The translations under genes and the position numbers were made by a program. This document shows positions 24,987-34,493 of a stretch of DNA of 64,000 nt, in pieces. This stretch comes from Photobacterium ganghwense (GTDB lineage: Bacteria; Pseudomonadota; Gammaproteobacteria; Enterobacterales; Vibrionaceae): NCBI RefSeq assembly GCF_003025595.1, contig NZ_PYMI01000009.1, positions 62,001-126,000 of the forward strand. Reading direction: 5' to 3'. How positions within the stretch are numbered: the first letter of the stretch is position 1; every line of letters starts with the position of its first letter. The notes beneath the pieces are model-generated. The model was not told the origin of the DNA, did not search any database, and saw only the letters and a program-made list of their open reading frames with translations.

Positions 24987-25204
24987 CCGGCCCCTGTTCG
25001 CGGTGTCAGCCGGTATCACCAGGGAGCGGGCATGCCACAACGTTCGAGCCCTGAACAGCCATACGCAAACAGAGCGTACAAACAGACAACACAAACAAGA
25101 ACAAGAACAGGAACAGTGGAAAAACGTCGGGAACGTGGAAAGATATCAGCGATTCGCCGGTCATCTACACTTGATCACGTCACATCTGTATACAAGGACA
25201 TCCC

Positions 25205-25984
25205 ATGCGTTTGCTCATTGCCTTAGCCCTGCTCCTGCTGTCGAACGGCAGTATGGCCGCCCCCAAAGCCGACCTCTGGCCGTACTGGCAGGCCAGCCAA
25301 CCCACCAGCAGCACCGCCATCGACCACAGCCGCTGGCAGCAACTGTTGGATAAGTATCTGGTGGTTTCCCCCCAACAAACCCTGTTCCGCTACCGTCAGG
25401 TCAACGATACCGATCGCTATGAACTGGGCCACTACCTGCGTGATTTGGCAGGGCAGGATCCCCGTCGGCTGAACCGGAATGAGCAGTTCGCCTACTGGGT
25501 CAATCTCTATAACGCCATGACCGTGAAGCTGATTCTGGATAACTACCCGGTCTCTTCCATCACCAAGCTGGGCGGCTTGTTCAGCTTCGGACCGTGGGAC
25601 GAGACGCTGATTACCATTGCCGGTCAAAAGCTGACCCTCAATGACATTGAGCACCGGATCCTGCGCCCTATCTGGCGCGATCCACGCATTCATTACGTGG
25701 TCAACTGCGCCAGTCTGGGCTGCCCGGATCTCCAGCCGCAAGCCTTCACCGCCGCCAACCATGACGCGCTGCTGGAACAATCCGCCAAGCGTTTTATCAA
25801 CAGTCGCAAGGGCGTGGCAGTTGAACAGGATAAGGTGCGCCTGTCCTCAATTTATGACTGGTACGCCAGCGATTTCGGCAATCTGAGCCAGCTGCAGGCA
25901 CACCTCAATCAATACCGCCAACAACCGGTGCAACTCAATCACGTTCGCTATGACTACAACTGGGCGCTGAACGAAGCCCGCTGA
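25205..25984 (+). CDS. Secreted DUF547 protein
   Basis: 259 residues with a signal peptide (MRLLIALALLLLSNGSMAA). The DUF547 domain covers most of the mature protein, with NEQFAYWVNLYNAMTVKLIL (about residues 96-115) and the cysteine-containing HYVVNCASLGCPDL (about 160-173), a papain-like-looking core in which Cys and His/Asn are conserved, though no activity is proven for the family. It stands alone between leuD and the thiamine riboswitch. The first ATG of the frame is at 25205, directly after a CATCCC segment; the ribosome site is weak. Confidence 0.88.
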   Translation: MRLLIALALLLLSNGSMAAPKADLWPYWQASQPTSSTAIDHSRWQQLLDKYLVVSPQQTLFRYRQVNDTDRYELGHYLRDLAGQDPRRLNRNEQFAYWVNLYNAMTVKLILDNYPVSSITKLGGLFSFGPWDETLITIAGQKLTLNDIEHRILRPIWRDPRIHYVVNCASLGCPDLQPQAFTAANHDALLEQSAKRFINSRKGVAVEQDKVRLSSIYDWYASDFGNLSQLQAHLNQYRQQPVQLNHVRYDYNWALNEAR

Positions 25985-26087
25985 GGCCCTCTTATGCCCC
26001 TCGCGGCAACCACGGCGAGTGAGCGGAGGCTCCCAGCAGTATCAGGGGTAGCAACCGGGCGCAGCGCAGATTACAATAGCGCCTTGT

Positions 26088-26179
26088 TCTCATGGGGTGT
26101 CTGGCACCGTTCCGGACTGAGATTGCGGCAGCAAAACCCACAGAACCTGATCCAGTTAGCACTGGCGTAGGAATTGAGA
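26088..26179 (+). promoter_or_regulatory. TPP riboswitch (THI element)
   Basis: P1 closes TCTCA (26088-26092) with TGAGA (26175-26179). The conserved GGGGTG (26094-26099), CTGAGA (26117-26122), ACCC and GAACCTGATCCAGTTAGCAC blocks, and GCGTAGG are all present in order. It lies about 105 nt before thiB. No U-rich terminator follows. A GGCAGC/GCTGCC hairpin (26202-26218) and a CTTGC/GCAAG hairpin (26252-26266) just before the ribosome site suggest translational control, which is an inference. Confidence 0.96.
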
Positions 26180-26283
26180 CCCCGATAGTTTGCCTTATCA
26201 CGGCAGCATGAGGCTGCCAGCTCTCAACCCTGTGCCCCTAATTTCCCCTCTCTTGCCGGATGCAAGCGTATCAGGAGCGTACA

Positions 26284-27270
26284 GTGAATAAGCTACTACC
26301 TATTTTGACCCTTTCTCTCGCCGCGGGCACCGCCTGGGCCGATGACAACACCCTGACGGTATACACCTACAGCTCCTTTGCTTCGGAGTGGGGACCGGGA
26401 CCGGCTGTGGAAAAAGCCTTTGAAGCCGAATGCGGCTGTAACCTGGAATTCGTGGCCCTGGATGACGGAGTATCAATCCTGAACCGGGTGCGTCTGGAAG
26501 GAAAAAACACCAAGGCCGATATTCTGCTGGGTCTGGATAACAACCTGATCAGCGAAGCCAAAAAAACCGGCCTGCTAGCCGAGCATCACCTGACCATGCC
26601 GGCACTGGCGCTGCCAACTGGCTGGCAAGACAGCACATTCGTGCCTTTTGATTATGGGTATTTTGCCTTTATCTACGACAGCAGCAAGCTGAAGAATCCG
26701 CCGAAAAGCCTTGATGAACTGGTTAAGCGTGACGATCTGAAGATCATCTATCAAGATCCACGCACCTCCACGCCGGGCCAGGGTCTGATGCTGTGGGTGA
26801 AATCAGTCTACGGTGACAAAGCCGGTGAAGCCTGGCAGCAGCTTGCCAAGAAAACCGTCACAGTCACCAAAGGCTGGTCAGAAGCCTACAGCATGTTCCT
26901 GAAAGGGGAATCTGATATGGTGCTGTCCTACACCACCTCGCCGGCTTATCACCTGATCGCGGAAAACGACGCCAAATACAAGGCCGCGGATTTCAGCGAA
27001 GGCCATTACATGCAAGTTGAAGTTGCCGCCAAGCTGAAGGGTAGCGATAACCAGAAGCTGGCCGATCAGTTCCTGGCCTTCATGCTGAGCGACACCTTCC
27101 AGCAGGTGATCCCAACCGGTAACTGGATGTACCCGGTCACCCAGCAAGCCCTGCCAGCAGGTTTTGAGCAGCTGACGCTGCCCGCTAAAGCGCTGGAATT
27201 CACGGCCGATGAGATCGCGACCCAGCGCCGCAGCTGGATCCGTGAATGGCAACACGCTCTGACTCAGTAA
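26284..27270 (+). CDS. thiB: Thiamine ABC transporter, periplasmic binding protein
   Basis: 328 residues from the GTG at 26284, which has AGGAG seven bases upstream and gives a clean signal peptide (MNKLLPILTLSLAAGTAWA). Mature protein begins DDNTLTVYTYSSFASEWGPGP, typical of ThiB/TbpA. It binds thiamine, TMP and TPP in the periplasm and delivers them to ThiPQ. The conserved VPFDYGYFAFIYD and TSTPGQGLMLWV segments are present. An upstream ATG at 26260 would put charged residues before the signal and lacks a ribosome site. Confidence 0.95.
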   Translation: MNKLLPILTLSLAAGTAWADDNTLTVYTYSSFASEWGPGPAVEKAFEAECGCNLEFVALDDGVSILNRVRLEGKNTKADILLGLDNNLISEAKKTGLLAEHHLTMPALALPTGWQDSTFVPFDYGYFAFIYDSSKLKNPPKSLDELVKRDDLKIIYQDPRTSTPGQGLMLWVKSVYGDKAGEAWQQLAKKTVTVTKGWSEAYSMFLKGESDMVLSYTTSPAYHLIAENDAKYKAADFSEGHYMQVEVAAKLKGSDNQKLADQFLAFMLSDTFQQVIPTGNWMYPVTQQALPAGFEQLTLPAKALEFTADEIATQRRSWIREWQHALTQ

Positions 27271-27284
27271 ACAGGCACGTAATC

Positions 27285-28877
27285 TTGACACATCGCACCA
27301 CCCCAATGCCCGGCCTGATCACGGCCGGGTTGATCAGCCTGTTAGTACTGGGCGCGCTGGGCGCCCTGATCAGCCAGGCCAGCGACCTGCAATTCACCAG
27401 CCTGTGGCAGGATCCGTATCTGCGCCATGTCACCCGCTTCTCCTTTTGGCAGGCGTTCCTGTCGACCCTGTTCAGCGTGCTGCCGGCCATTCCGGTCGCC
27501 TACGCCCTGTCCCGTCGCCGTTTTCCCGGCAAGGCTATGCTGCTCAGGCTATTTGCCATGACGCTGGTGTTGCCGGTATTGGTGGCGGTCTTTGGCCTGC
27601 TGGCGATTTACGGCAACAACGGCCTGCTCACCCAGTGGCTGGTGTCGCTGACCGGTGACAAGCCGTTCTCCATTTATGGTTTGCAGGGCATCCTGCTGGC
27701 CCACGTCTTCCTCAACCTACCGCTGGCCACCCGCCTGCTGCACCAGTGTCTGGAAGGCATTCCCTATGAACAGCATCAGCTGGCCAGCCACCTTGGCCTG
27801 TCGAGCTGGCAGAGTTTCCGTTTCGTTGCCTGGCCGCGTTTGCGCCAGCAGCTCCCCCATGCTGCCGGGCTGGTCTTTATGCTGTGCTTTACCAGTTTTG
27901 CGGTCATCATGGCACTGGGTGGCGGCCCCAAGGCCACAACCATTGAGCTGGCGATCTATCAGGCGCTGCGTTATGACTTCGATCTGGCTGGCGGAGCCCT
28001 GCTGGCACTGTGGCAAATGCTGCTGTGCTGCAGCCTGGTGCTGCTAACCCAGCGTCTGGCCAAGCCGCTGGCGACCTCCAGCCAGTCCACCGGAAAACCG
28101 CGTCCAGATGAGTTCGACAGCCTGGCCAGCAAGGTCTGGGACTGGTTCTGGCTCAGCCTGGTGTTGCTGCTGGTACTGCCACCGCTGCTGGCGGTGATCA
28201 GTGCCGGGCTGAACCCGCAAACCCTGACGTTGCTCCAGGATCCCTCACTGTGGCAGGCGATCAGCCACTCGCTGCAAATCGCCCTTGGCTCTTGCCTGCT
28301 GGCCCTGCTTGGCGGGATCGCCATTCTGCTGACCAGCCGCCAATGGCGATTGCATCGCGCCCGATGGCGGGCGGATGGCCTAGAGCTGATCGGCACCGTG
28401 ATCTTGGTTACCCCGGGGCTGGTGATCAGCACCGGCCTGTTCCTGCTGCTGCGCCAGTTTACCGATGCCTTCGGGGCGGCATTCTGGGTGGTGGTTGCGG
28501 TCAACGCCCTGATGGCGCTACCGTATGTGCTGAAAACCCTGAGCCAGCCGATGCTTCATGTCGCCCTGCAGTATGATCCGCTGTGCCACAGCCTAGGCAT
28601 GCACGGCCTGCGCCGTCTGCAGTTGGTCGAATGGCGCGCGCTGAAAAAACCGTTGTCGCAGGCAATGGCAATCGGCTTTGTCCTGTCGCTCGGTGATCTG
28701 AGCGCCATCGCCCTGTTCGGCAGTCAGGATTTCCAGACCCTGCCTCTCTATTTGCTGCACCTGCTGGGCAGCTACCAGATGGATGCTGCTGCGGTAGCAG
28801 CCCTGATCCTGTTACTCCTGAGCCTCGGGCTCTTTACGCTGGTTGAAAAACTGCTGATTCGGACACCTTCATGCTGA
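27285..28877 (+). CDS. thiP: Thiamine ABC transporter permease
   Basis: 530 residues from a TTG at 27285 (E. coli ThiP 536); an ATG at 27246 would overlap thiB by 25 bp and another ATG at 27306 is possible. A fused two-module permease of the sulfate/iron family with about 12 membrane helices. Each half carries a cytoplasmic EAA-like loop, e.g. EGIPYEQHQLASHLGLSSWQ (about residues 160-180) and a second near LCHSLGMHGLRRLQLVEW. Its last codons overlap the thiQ start by 7 bp. Confidence 0.93.
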   Translation: MTHRTTPMPGLITAGLISLLVLGALGALISQASDLQFTSLWQDPYLRHVTRFSFWQAFLSTLFSVLPAIPVAYALSRRRFPGKAMLLRLFAMTLVLPVLVAVFGLLAIYGNNGLLTQWLVSLTGDKPFSIYGLQGILLAHVFLNLPLATRLLHQCLEGIPYEQHQLASHLGLSSWQSFRFVAWPRLRQQLPHAAGLVFMLCFTSFAVIMALGGGPKATTIELAIYQALRYDFDLAGGALLALWQMLLCCSLVLLTQRLAKPLATSSQSTGKPRPDEFDSLASKVWDWFWLSLVLLLVLPPLLAVISAGLNPQTLTLLQDPSLWQAISHSLQIALGSCLLALLGGIAILLTSRQWRLHRARWRADGLELIGTVILVTPGLVISTGLFLLLRQFTDAFGAAFWVVVAVNALMALPYVLKTLSQPMLHVALQYDPLCHSLGMHGLRRLQLVEWRALKKPLSQAMAIGFVLSLGDLSAIALFGSQDFQTLPLYLLHLLGSYQMDAAAVAALILLLLSLGLFTLVEKLLIRTPSC

Positions 28878-29590
28878 CCCTGACCCAACTGAGCCACGCT
28901 TACACTGACCCGATGCACCGCGATCGCACGACCCAACTGTGCTTTGACTTGCAGGCTGACAAGGGAGATATCGTCGCCCTGCTCGGTCCGAGCGGGGCTG
29001 GCAAAAGTACCCTGCTGGCGATGGTTGCCGGTTTTCTTGAACCGGACAGCGGCAGCCTGACCATCGACGGCCAACCGGTTATCGGCGTCCCTCCAGCCCG
29101 GCGTCCGTTGTCGATCCTGTTTCAGGAGCACAACCTGTTCCCGCATCTGACGGTCTTTGAAAATATCGGTCTTGGCCTGCATCCCGGCCTTCAGCTCAGC
29201 CGAGAGGAAAAAGAGCAGGTCGTGATCGCGGCGGCCCGGGTCGGGTTACAGAGCTATCTCGATCGCCTGCCGGAACAGCTGTCCGGTGGCCAGCGCCAGC
29301 GGGTTGCGCTGGCACGCTGCCTGATCCGCCAACGGCCGCTGCTGCTGTTGGATGAGCCTTTCTCCGCCCTCGACCCGGCACTGCGCAACGACATGCTCCA
29401 GCTGGTCCAGAAACTGGCACGCGAGCAGCTCACCACCGTACTGATGGTCACGCACAGTCCGGAGGACGCACTGAAAATCGCGGATAAATGTGCCTTTATC
29501 GAACAGGGGGAAGTGCGGGTGTTTGGGCCTGCCCAACAAGTGCTGGGCAGGCCGGAAGATAAAAAACTGAAGCAGTATCTGGGCGTTTAG
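28871..29590 (+). CDS. thiQ: Thiamine ABC transporter ATP-binding protein
   Basis: 239 residues. Walker A GPSGAGKST (about residues 39-47), Q-loop FQEHNLFPHLTV, signature LSGGQRQRVALARC (about 137-150), Walker B LLLLDEPFSALDP (about 156-168) and switch VTHSPEDA are complete. Powers thiamine/TPP import with ThiB and ThiP. The ATG overlaps the thiP stop (ATGCTGA), so translation is coupled. Last gene of the riboswitch-controlled thiBPQ operon. Confidence 0.96.
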   Translation: MLTLTQLSHAYTDPMHRDRTTQLCFDLQADKGDIVALLGPSGAGKSTLLAMVAGFLEPDSGSLTIDGQPVIGVPPARRPLSILFQEHNLFPHLTVFENIGLGLHPGLQLSREEKEQVVIAAARVGLQSYLDRLPEQLSGGQRQRVALARCLIRQRPLLLLDEPFSALDPALRNDMLQLVQKLAREQLTTVLMVTHSPEDALKIADKCAFIEQGEVRVFGPAQQVLGRPEDKKLKQYLGV

Positions 29591-29628
29591 CCCATGCTGT
29601 GATGCTGGTTGCGGCCAGTAAGATCCGG

Positions 29629-29691
29629 CTGACAGGAGAACCGGTTTTCTCTGTGATATTCGCTCATAACCGGTTCATCCTTCGCTGTCAG
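29629..29691. repeat. Nested inverted repeats between thiQ and the PhoH gene
   Basis: CTGACAG (29629-29635) pairs with CTGTCAG (29685-29691), and inside them AACCGGTT (29639-29646) with AACCGGTT (29668-29675). Each AACCGGTT is itself palindromic. It lies in the convergent gap and may be a terminator-like 3' structure for either transcript, although no U tract is evident. Confidence 0.5.
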
Positions 29692-29713
29692 GCAGCCAGC
29701 CCCTGCCACCGGC

Positions 29714-31090
29714 TCAGAGGTTTTCCTCAGCAAATTCAGCCAGGCGGCTACGGACAACGCCATTCAGATAAATGTTGGCACTGCCCTCAAAATTCTTGAA
29801 TCGTTCAACGATATACGTCAGCCCTGAGGTCACGGGCGACAGGTAACTGGAGTCAATCTGTGCCAGGTTGCCCGAGCACACCAACTTGGTTCCTTCCCCA
29901 CAACGGGTAATGATGGTCTTGATTTGTGAGGCGGAAAGGTTCTGGCACTCATCCAGCAGCACAAATGCATTCTGGATAGAGCGTCCCCGCATGAAGTTAA
30001 TCGATTTAAACTGGATGTTGGCTTTGTCGTAGATGTATTTCATCGACCCATCGGTACAGACGTCGTTTTTATGCAACGCTTCCATGGTATCGGTGACCGC
30101 CGCCAGCCAAGGCAGCATTTTTTCTTCTTCGGTACCCGGCAGATAACCTATCGATTCGGCGATCTCCGGCGTGTTGCGGGTGACGATGATTTTGTCGTAC
30201 ATCCCTTTTTCAATGACCTGCTCCAGCGCAGAAGCTAGCGCCAGAATGGTTTTCCCGCAGCCCGCCGGGCCAGTCAGGATCACCAGATCAATACTCGGAT
30301 CCATCAGTGCATCGAGCGCCATGCCCTGGTAGATGTTTTTCGGATGGATCCCCCACGCCTGACGGTGCATCAAGCGCTCACGGCCAATGTCTTTGAGGGT
30401 CACGCTGCCGTCTTCAATTTCCTGTACCCGTCCCGCAAAGTCGCTGTCCTTGTCCAGCAGATACTGATTGATAAATGGCGCTTCAAACAACTCGGCAGGT
30501 AAGGTATGCAGCGTCGAGCGGCCGCTTTTTTCCGAGTAGCACTCGCCCACTCGCTCCCAGAAGCTGCCGGGGAACTCATAGAACCCTTTGGTCAGCATCC
30601 GCACATCATCAATCAGTTGGTCTGAGCGGTAGTCGTCGACGAAATAAACCCCGGCACCTTTGGCCCGCAGCCGCATGTTGATGTCTTTGGTGATCAGTAC
30701 CACTTCCCGTGGCGCGTAGTGGGATTGCAGGAACAGCACCCCGTTGAGAATCCGGTTGTCACCGGCCTTGTCGGCAAAGGCATGCACCGTTTCCGTGACT
30801 TCATAGTCGGCGAAGATAGCGATTTTGCCCAACGACTCGCCATGGCGGCTGATCGGGATCCCCTCGGCGATTTGTTCGGGGGTGGCATCGTGGAAAATGT
30901 CTTCCAGCGCCCGGATGGCGACTCGGGCGTCACGGGACACATCACGTTTGGTATCTTTGATCCGATCCAGTTCTTCCAGCACTGTCATCGGAATGACGAC
31001 ATCGTGTTCTTTGAATGAATAGATGGCGAGGGGTTCATGAAGCAGAATATTGGTATCAAGTACAAAGACTTTCCTTTCAACTTCATCCAT
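29714..31090 (-). CDS. PIN domain-PhoH ATPase fusion (PhoH2/YlaK type)
   Basis: 458 residues from the ATG at 31090, which has a perfect AAGGAGGT ribosome site; upstream in-frame starts lack one. Residues 5-150 form a PIN nuclease domain (KVFVLDTNILLHEP with the first acidic residue, later VLEELDRIK and acidic residues near RAKGAGVYFVDD). Residues ~250-450 are a PhoH P-loop ATPase: Walker A LTGPAGCGKTILALA and Walker B AFVLLDECQNLS. The family acts as an ATP-dependent RNA helicase/RNase in actinobacteria; its role in proteobacteria is not settled. Monocistronic and divergent from rapA. Confidence 0.92.
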   Translation of the reverse strand: MDEVERKVFVLDTNILLHEPLAIYSFKEHDVVIPMTVLEELDRIKDTKRDVSRDARVAIRALEDIFHDATPEQIAEGIPISRHGESLGKIAIFADYEVTETVHAFADKAGDNRILNGVLFLQSHYAPREVVLITKDINMRLRAKGAGVYFVDDYRSDQLIDDVRMLTKGFYEFPGSFWERVGECYSEKSGRSTLHTLPAELFEAPFINQYLLDKDSDFAGRVQEIEDGSVTLKDIGRERLMHRQAWGIHPKNIYQGMALDALMDPSIDLVILTGPAGCGKTILALASALEQVIEKGMYDKIIVTRNTPEIAESIGYLPGTEEEKMLPWLAAVTDTMEALHKNDVCTDGSMKYIYDKANIQFKSINFMRGRSIQNAFVLLDECQNLSASQIKTIITRCGEGTKLVCSGNLAQIDSSYLSPVTSGLTYIVERFKNFEGSANIYLNGVVRSRLAEFAEENL

Positions 31091-31434
31091 AAGTACCTCC
31101 TTGGTAACAAATCGGCGGCAGTGATGCCGCATTGCGTCAGTCTCAGCCAAACAGCCTCTGACACTATTAAAGACCGGAGATAATGAAATAAATGTGACAG
31201 CCTCCTTATCCTCTTTTCTTCGAACTTTGACCGTGACCTTGCTCACGGCTTGCAGTAACATTACTCGCCTTTTTTACCGGTGCAGATTCTGGCTACACTT
31301 ATATACCGATTGGCCGCGTTCGACAGCCGGCGTGTCACTTCATGGTTATTATATCTTTGAGTGTAGTCTATAAATGCTGAGGCATCGGCTTCGCATTCTC
31401 CTTAATTTCAAATAATTAGAAGGTTTTAACCACT
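31091..31434. other. Divergent PhoH-rapA regulatory region
   Basis: 344 bp with no gene. It holds a CRP-like site at 31232-31247 and an AT-rich segment (TTATTATATC near 31352, TATAAATG near 31369) that probably contains the rapA promoter; I could not pair a clear -35 with either element. Confidence 0.45.
31232..31247. promoter_or_regulatory. CRP-like site
   Basis: CGTGACCTTGCTCACG has the GTGA-N6-TCAC core of a CRP site; the outermost consensus T and A are replaced by C and G. It lies about 140 bp upstream of the PhoH gene and about 190 bp upstream of rapA. Could be chance. Confidence 0.35.
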
Positions 31435-34353
31435 ATGCCATTTGCTTTGGGTCAACGTTGGATCAGTGATACTGAAAGTGATTTGGGTTTGGGAACCGTT
31501 GTTGCCCTGGATGCAAGAACGGTCACCCTGATGTTCTCGGCCAGCGAAGAGAACCGCCTCTACGCCCGCAGTGACGCCCCAGTGACCCGCGTAATGTTCA
31601 ATGTCGGTGATGTGGTAGAAAGCCATGAGGGCTGGTCCCTTAATGTAACGCAGGTAGAGGAAGACCAGGGAGTCTTCACCTACGTGGGTACGCGCACCGA
31701 TACCGGCGAAGAAAACGTCCAGCTGCGTGAGCTCCTCCTCAGCCACCAGATCCGTTTTAACAAACCGCAGGATAAACTGTTTGCCGGTCAGATTGACCGT
31801 ATGGACCGTTTTGCCCTGCGTTACCGCGCCCTGAAAAACCAGTACGAACAGCACAAGAGCCCTTTGCGTGGCCTGTGCGGCATGCGTGCCGGTCTGATCC
31901 CGCATCAGCTGTACATTGCCCATGAAGTCGGCCGCCGTTACGCGCCGCGTGTCTTGCTGGCCGATGAAGTAGGTCTGGGTAAAACCATTGAAGCCGGGAT
32001 GATCATCCACCAGCAAGTGCTGTCTGGCCGTGCCGAGCGTGTCCTGATTCTGGTACCGGAAACCCTGCAGCACCAGTGGCTGGTCGAGATGATGCGCCGG
32101 TTCAACCTGCATTTTTCCATTTTTGACGAAGAGCGCTGTGTCGAAGCCTTTGCCGATTCGGCTAACCCTTTTGATACGGCACAGCTGGTTCTTTGTTCTC
32201 TGGATTTTCTGCGCAAAAGCCGTCGCCGTTTCGAGCAGGCGCTGGACGCCAGCTGGGATCTGATGGTAGTCGATGAAGCGCACCACCTGGAGTGGAGCGA
32301 AGACAAGCCAAGCCGCCAGTACCAAGTGGTTGAAGCGCTGGCCGACAATACCCCTGGGGTACTGCTGCTGACCGCGACCCCGGAGCAACTGGGTCACGAA
32401 AGCCACTTTGCCCGTCTGCGCCTGCTGGATCCGGATCGCTTCTACGATTATGAATCTTTCGTGGAAGAAGAGCGCCAGTACGCCCCGGTGGCGGACGCAG
32501 TCTCGCGCCTGCTGTCGGGTGAGAAACTGGACAATGACGCCAAAAATGCCTTGGTCGAGCTGCTGCCGGAACAGGATATCGAGCCGATGCTGCGCATTCT
32601 GGAAGCCGGTGATATTGATGCCGAGCAACAGAACGTGGCCCGCCGCGAGCTGATCGACAACCTGATGGACCGTCACGGCACCGGCCGGGTTCTGTTCCGT
32701 AACACCCGTGCCGCCATCAAAGGCTTCCCGCAGCGTCACCTGAACATGTACCCGCTTGCGCTGCCGACCCAGTACCAGACGGCAATGCGCGTAGCCAGCA
32801 TGATGGGCGGTGCCATGACCGACGAGCAGAAGGTCGCCAAGCTGCTGTACCCGGAAGATATCTATCAGGAGTTCGAAGGCGATTCGGCGACCTGGTGGCA
32901 GTTTGACCCACGGGTGAATTGGCTGCTGGACATGCTTAAAGCGAACCGTCAGGAGAAAGTCCTGGTGATCTGCTCCCGCGCCCAGACGGCACTGACACTG
33001 GAGCAGGCGCTGCGTGAGCGGGAAGGCATCCGTGCCACCGTGTTCCACGAAGGCATGTCGATCATTGAGCGTGACAAAGCCGCCGCCTACTTTGCTCAGG
33101 AAGAAGACGGGGCTCAGGTTCTGCTGTGTTCAGAAATCGGCTCGGAAGGCCGTAACTTCCAGTTTGCCAACCAACTGGTGATGTTCGACCTTCCGGGCAA
33201 CCCGGATCTGCTGGAGCAGCGTATCGGTCGTCTTGACCGTATCGGGCAAAAACGCGATATCGAGATTCATATCCCGCACCTGCAGGGCACCTCGCAGGCA
33301 CTGCTGGCACGCTGGTACAACGAAGGCCTGAATGCCTTTGAAGAAACCTGTCCGACCGGCCGGGCGATCTACGATGCCTTCAGCAACGATCTGATCACCC
33401 TGCTGGCCAGCGACAAGCCGGATGGCGAAGCCCTGGAAGCGCTGATTGAAAAGAGCGCCACCATGCACCAGACCCTGAAAGCCAAGCTGGAGCAAGGCCG
33501 CGACCGCCTGCTGGAAATCCACTCGAACGGCGGCGACAAAGCCCATGCGCTGGTTGACGAAATTGCTGCCAAAGACGGCGACACCAATCTGGTGACTTTC
33601 GCGCTTGGCCTGTTCGACACCATCGGCCTGAATCAGGAAGACAAGGGCGAAAATGCCATCGTGGTCACCCCATCAGAACACATGATGGTGGCGAGCTACC
33701 CGGGCCTGCCGTACGACGGTTGCACCATCACGTTTGACCGTGACACGGCTCTGGCACGTGAAGACATGCACTTCATCAGCTGGGAGCACCCGATGATTCA
33801 GGGCGGTATCGACCTGCTGCTGTCTGAAGGTGTCGGCACCACCGCCGTCTCGCTGCTGAAGAACAAAGCCCTGCCGGCCGGTACCCTGCTGCTGGAACTG
33901 GTCTACGTGGTGGATGCACAGGCACCGAAACAGTCCGGTATCGGCCGCTTCCTGCCACAAACTCCGATCCGTATCCTGCTGGATGCCAAGGGCAACAACC
34001 TGGCCGCCAACGTGGCGTTTGAAGGCTTTAACCGTCAGCTGAGCCCGGTCAACCGTCATTTGGGCAGCAAGCTGGTGAATTCAGTGCAAAAAGAGATCCA
34101 CACCCTGATCGAATTTGCAGAGAAAGCCGTGGTGCAGGAGCTGGAAACCATCCGCCGTGATGCCCAGACCGACATGGAAACCCGTCTGCGCAGCGAACTG
34201 GATCGTCTGCAGGCCCTGAAAGCTGTCAACCCGAACATCCGTGACGACGAGCTGGACCAGATTGACAGCCAGATCAACGATCTGACCGGCTACATTGCCA
34301 AGGCTCAGGTACAGCTGGACTCGCTGCGCCTGATCGTGGTCAGCCACGGCTAA
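31435..34353 (+). CDS. rapA: RNA polymerase-associated helicase/ATPase RapA
   Basis: 972 residues (E. coli 968). Swi2/Snf2 ATPase that binds RNA polymerase and helps recycle it. The N-terminal Tudor-like/KOW region (residues 1-110) starts MPFALGQRWISDTESDLGLGTVV. Then the ATPase: Walker A ADEVGLGKTIEAGM (about residue 175), DEAH box VVDEAHHLEW (about 280), and the second RecA lobe with LCSEIGSEGRNFQF and the arginine-finger motif EQRIGRLDRIGQ (about 595). The remaining ~330 residues are the RapA-specific C-terminal domains. Neighbour of rluA, as in E. coli. Confidence 0.97.
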   Translation: MPFALGQRWISDTESDLGLGTVVALDARTVTLMFSASEENRLYARSDAPVTRVMFNVGDVVESHEGWSLNVTQVEEDQGVFTYVGTRTDTGEENVQLRELLLSHQIRFNKPQDKLFAGQIDRMDRFALRYRALKNQYEQHKSPLRGLCGMRAGLIPHQLYIAHEVGRRYAPRVLLADEVGLGKTIEAGMIIHQQVLSGRAERVLILVPETLQHQWLVEMMRRFNLHFSIFDEERCVEAFADSANPFDTAQLVLCSLDFLRKSRRRFEQALDASWDLMVVDEAHHLEWSEDKPSRQYQVVEALADNTPGVLLLTATPEQLGHESHFARLRLLDPDRFYDYESFVEEERQYAPVADAVSRLLSGEKLDNDAKNALVELLPEQDIEPMLRILEAGDIDAEQQNVARRELIDNLMDRHGTGRVLFRNTRAAIKGFPQRHLNMYPLALPTQYQTAMRVASMMGGAMTDEQKVAKLLYPEDIYQEFEGDSATWWQFDPRVNWLLDMLKANRQEKVLVICSRAQTALTLEQALREREGIRATVFHEGMSIIERDKAAAYFAQEEDGAQVLLCSEIGSEGRNFQFANQLVMFDLPGNPDLLEQRIGRLDRIGQKRDIEIHIPHLQGTSQALLARWYNEGLNAFEETCPTGRAIYDAFSNDLITLLASDKPDGEALEALIEKSATMHQTLKAKLEQGRDRLLEIHSNGGDKAHALVDEIAAKDGDTNLVTFALGLFDTIGLNQEDKGENAIVVTPSEHMMVASYPGLPYDGCTITFDRDTALAREDMHFISWEHPMIQGGIDLLLSEGVGTTAVSLLKNKALPAGTLLLELVYVVDAQAPKQSGIGRFLPQTPIRILLDAKGNNLAANVAFEGFNRQLSPVNRHLGSKLVNSVQKEIHTLIEFAEKAVVQELETIRRDAQTDMETRLRSELDRLQALKAVNPNIRDDELDQIDSQINDLTGYIAKAQVQLDSLRLIVVSHG

Positions 34354-34375
34354 TCTCAGCCGATTTCGTTCCCAG

Positions 34376-34402
34376 GCCGCCGGTGACCCCGGCGGCTTTT
34401 TT
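34376..34402 (+). terminator. Rho-independent terminator of rapA
   Basis: GCCGCCGG (34376-34383) and CCGGCGGC (34389-34396), then a run of T residues. It is 22 bp after the rapA stop. Confidence 0.9.
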
Positions 34403-34493
34403 GTCTCCGCTCGACAACCATTGGGCGCACTCATCAAGTGTGCTATCATCGCCGCCCTTCTCCATCCCGATTGACCATAACACCAGGTTTCCG

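Noticed and set aside
29714..31090. PIN-PhoH gene as a toxin-antitoxin system
   Set aside because: No partner antitoxin gene adjoins it, and the single-chain PIN-PhoH fusion is a common chromosomal protein.
31426..33048. 540-codon open frame on the minus strand
   Set aside because: It lies entirely antisense to rapA and its composition follows the codon bias of rapA read backwards; no ribosome site or recognisable domain.
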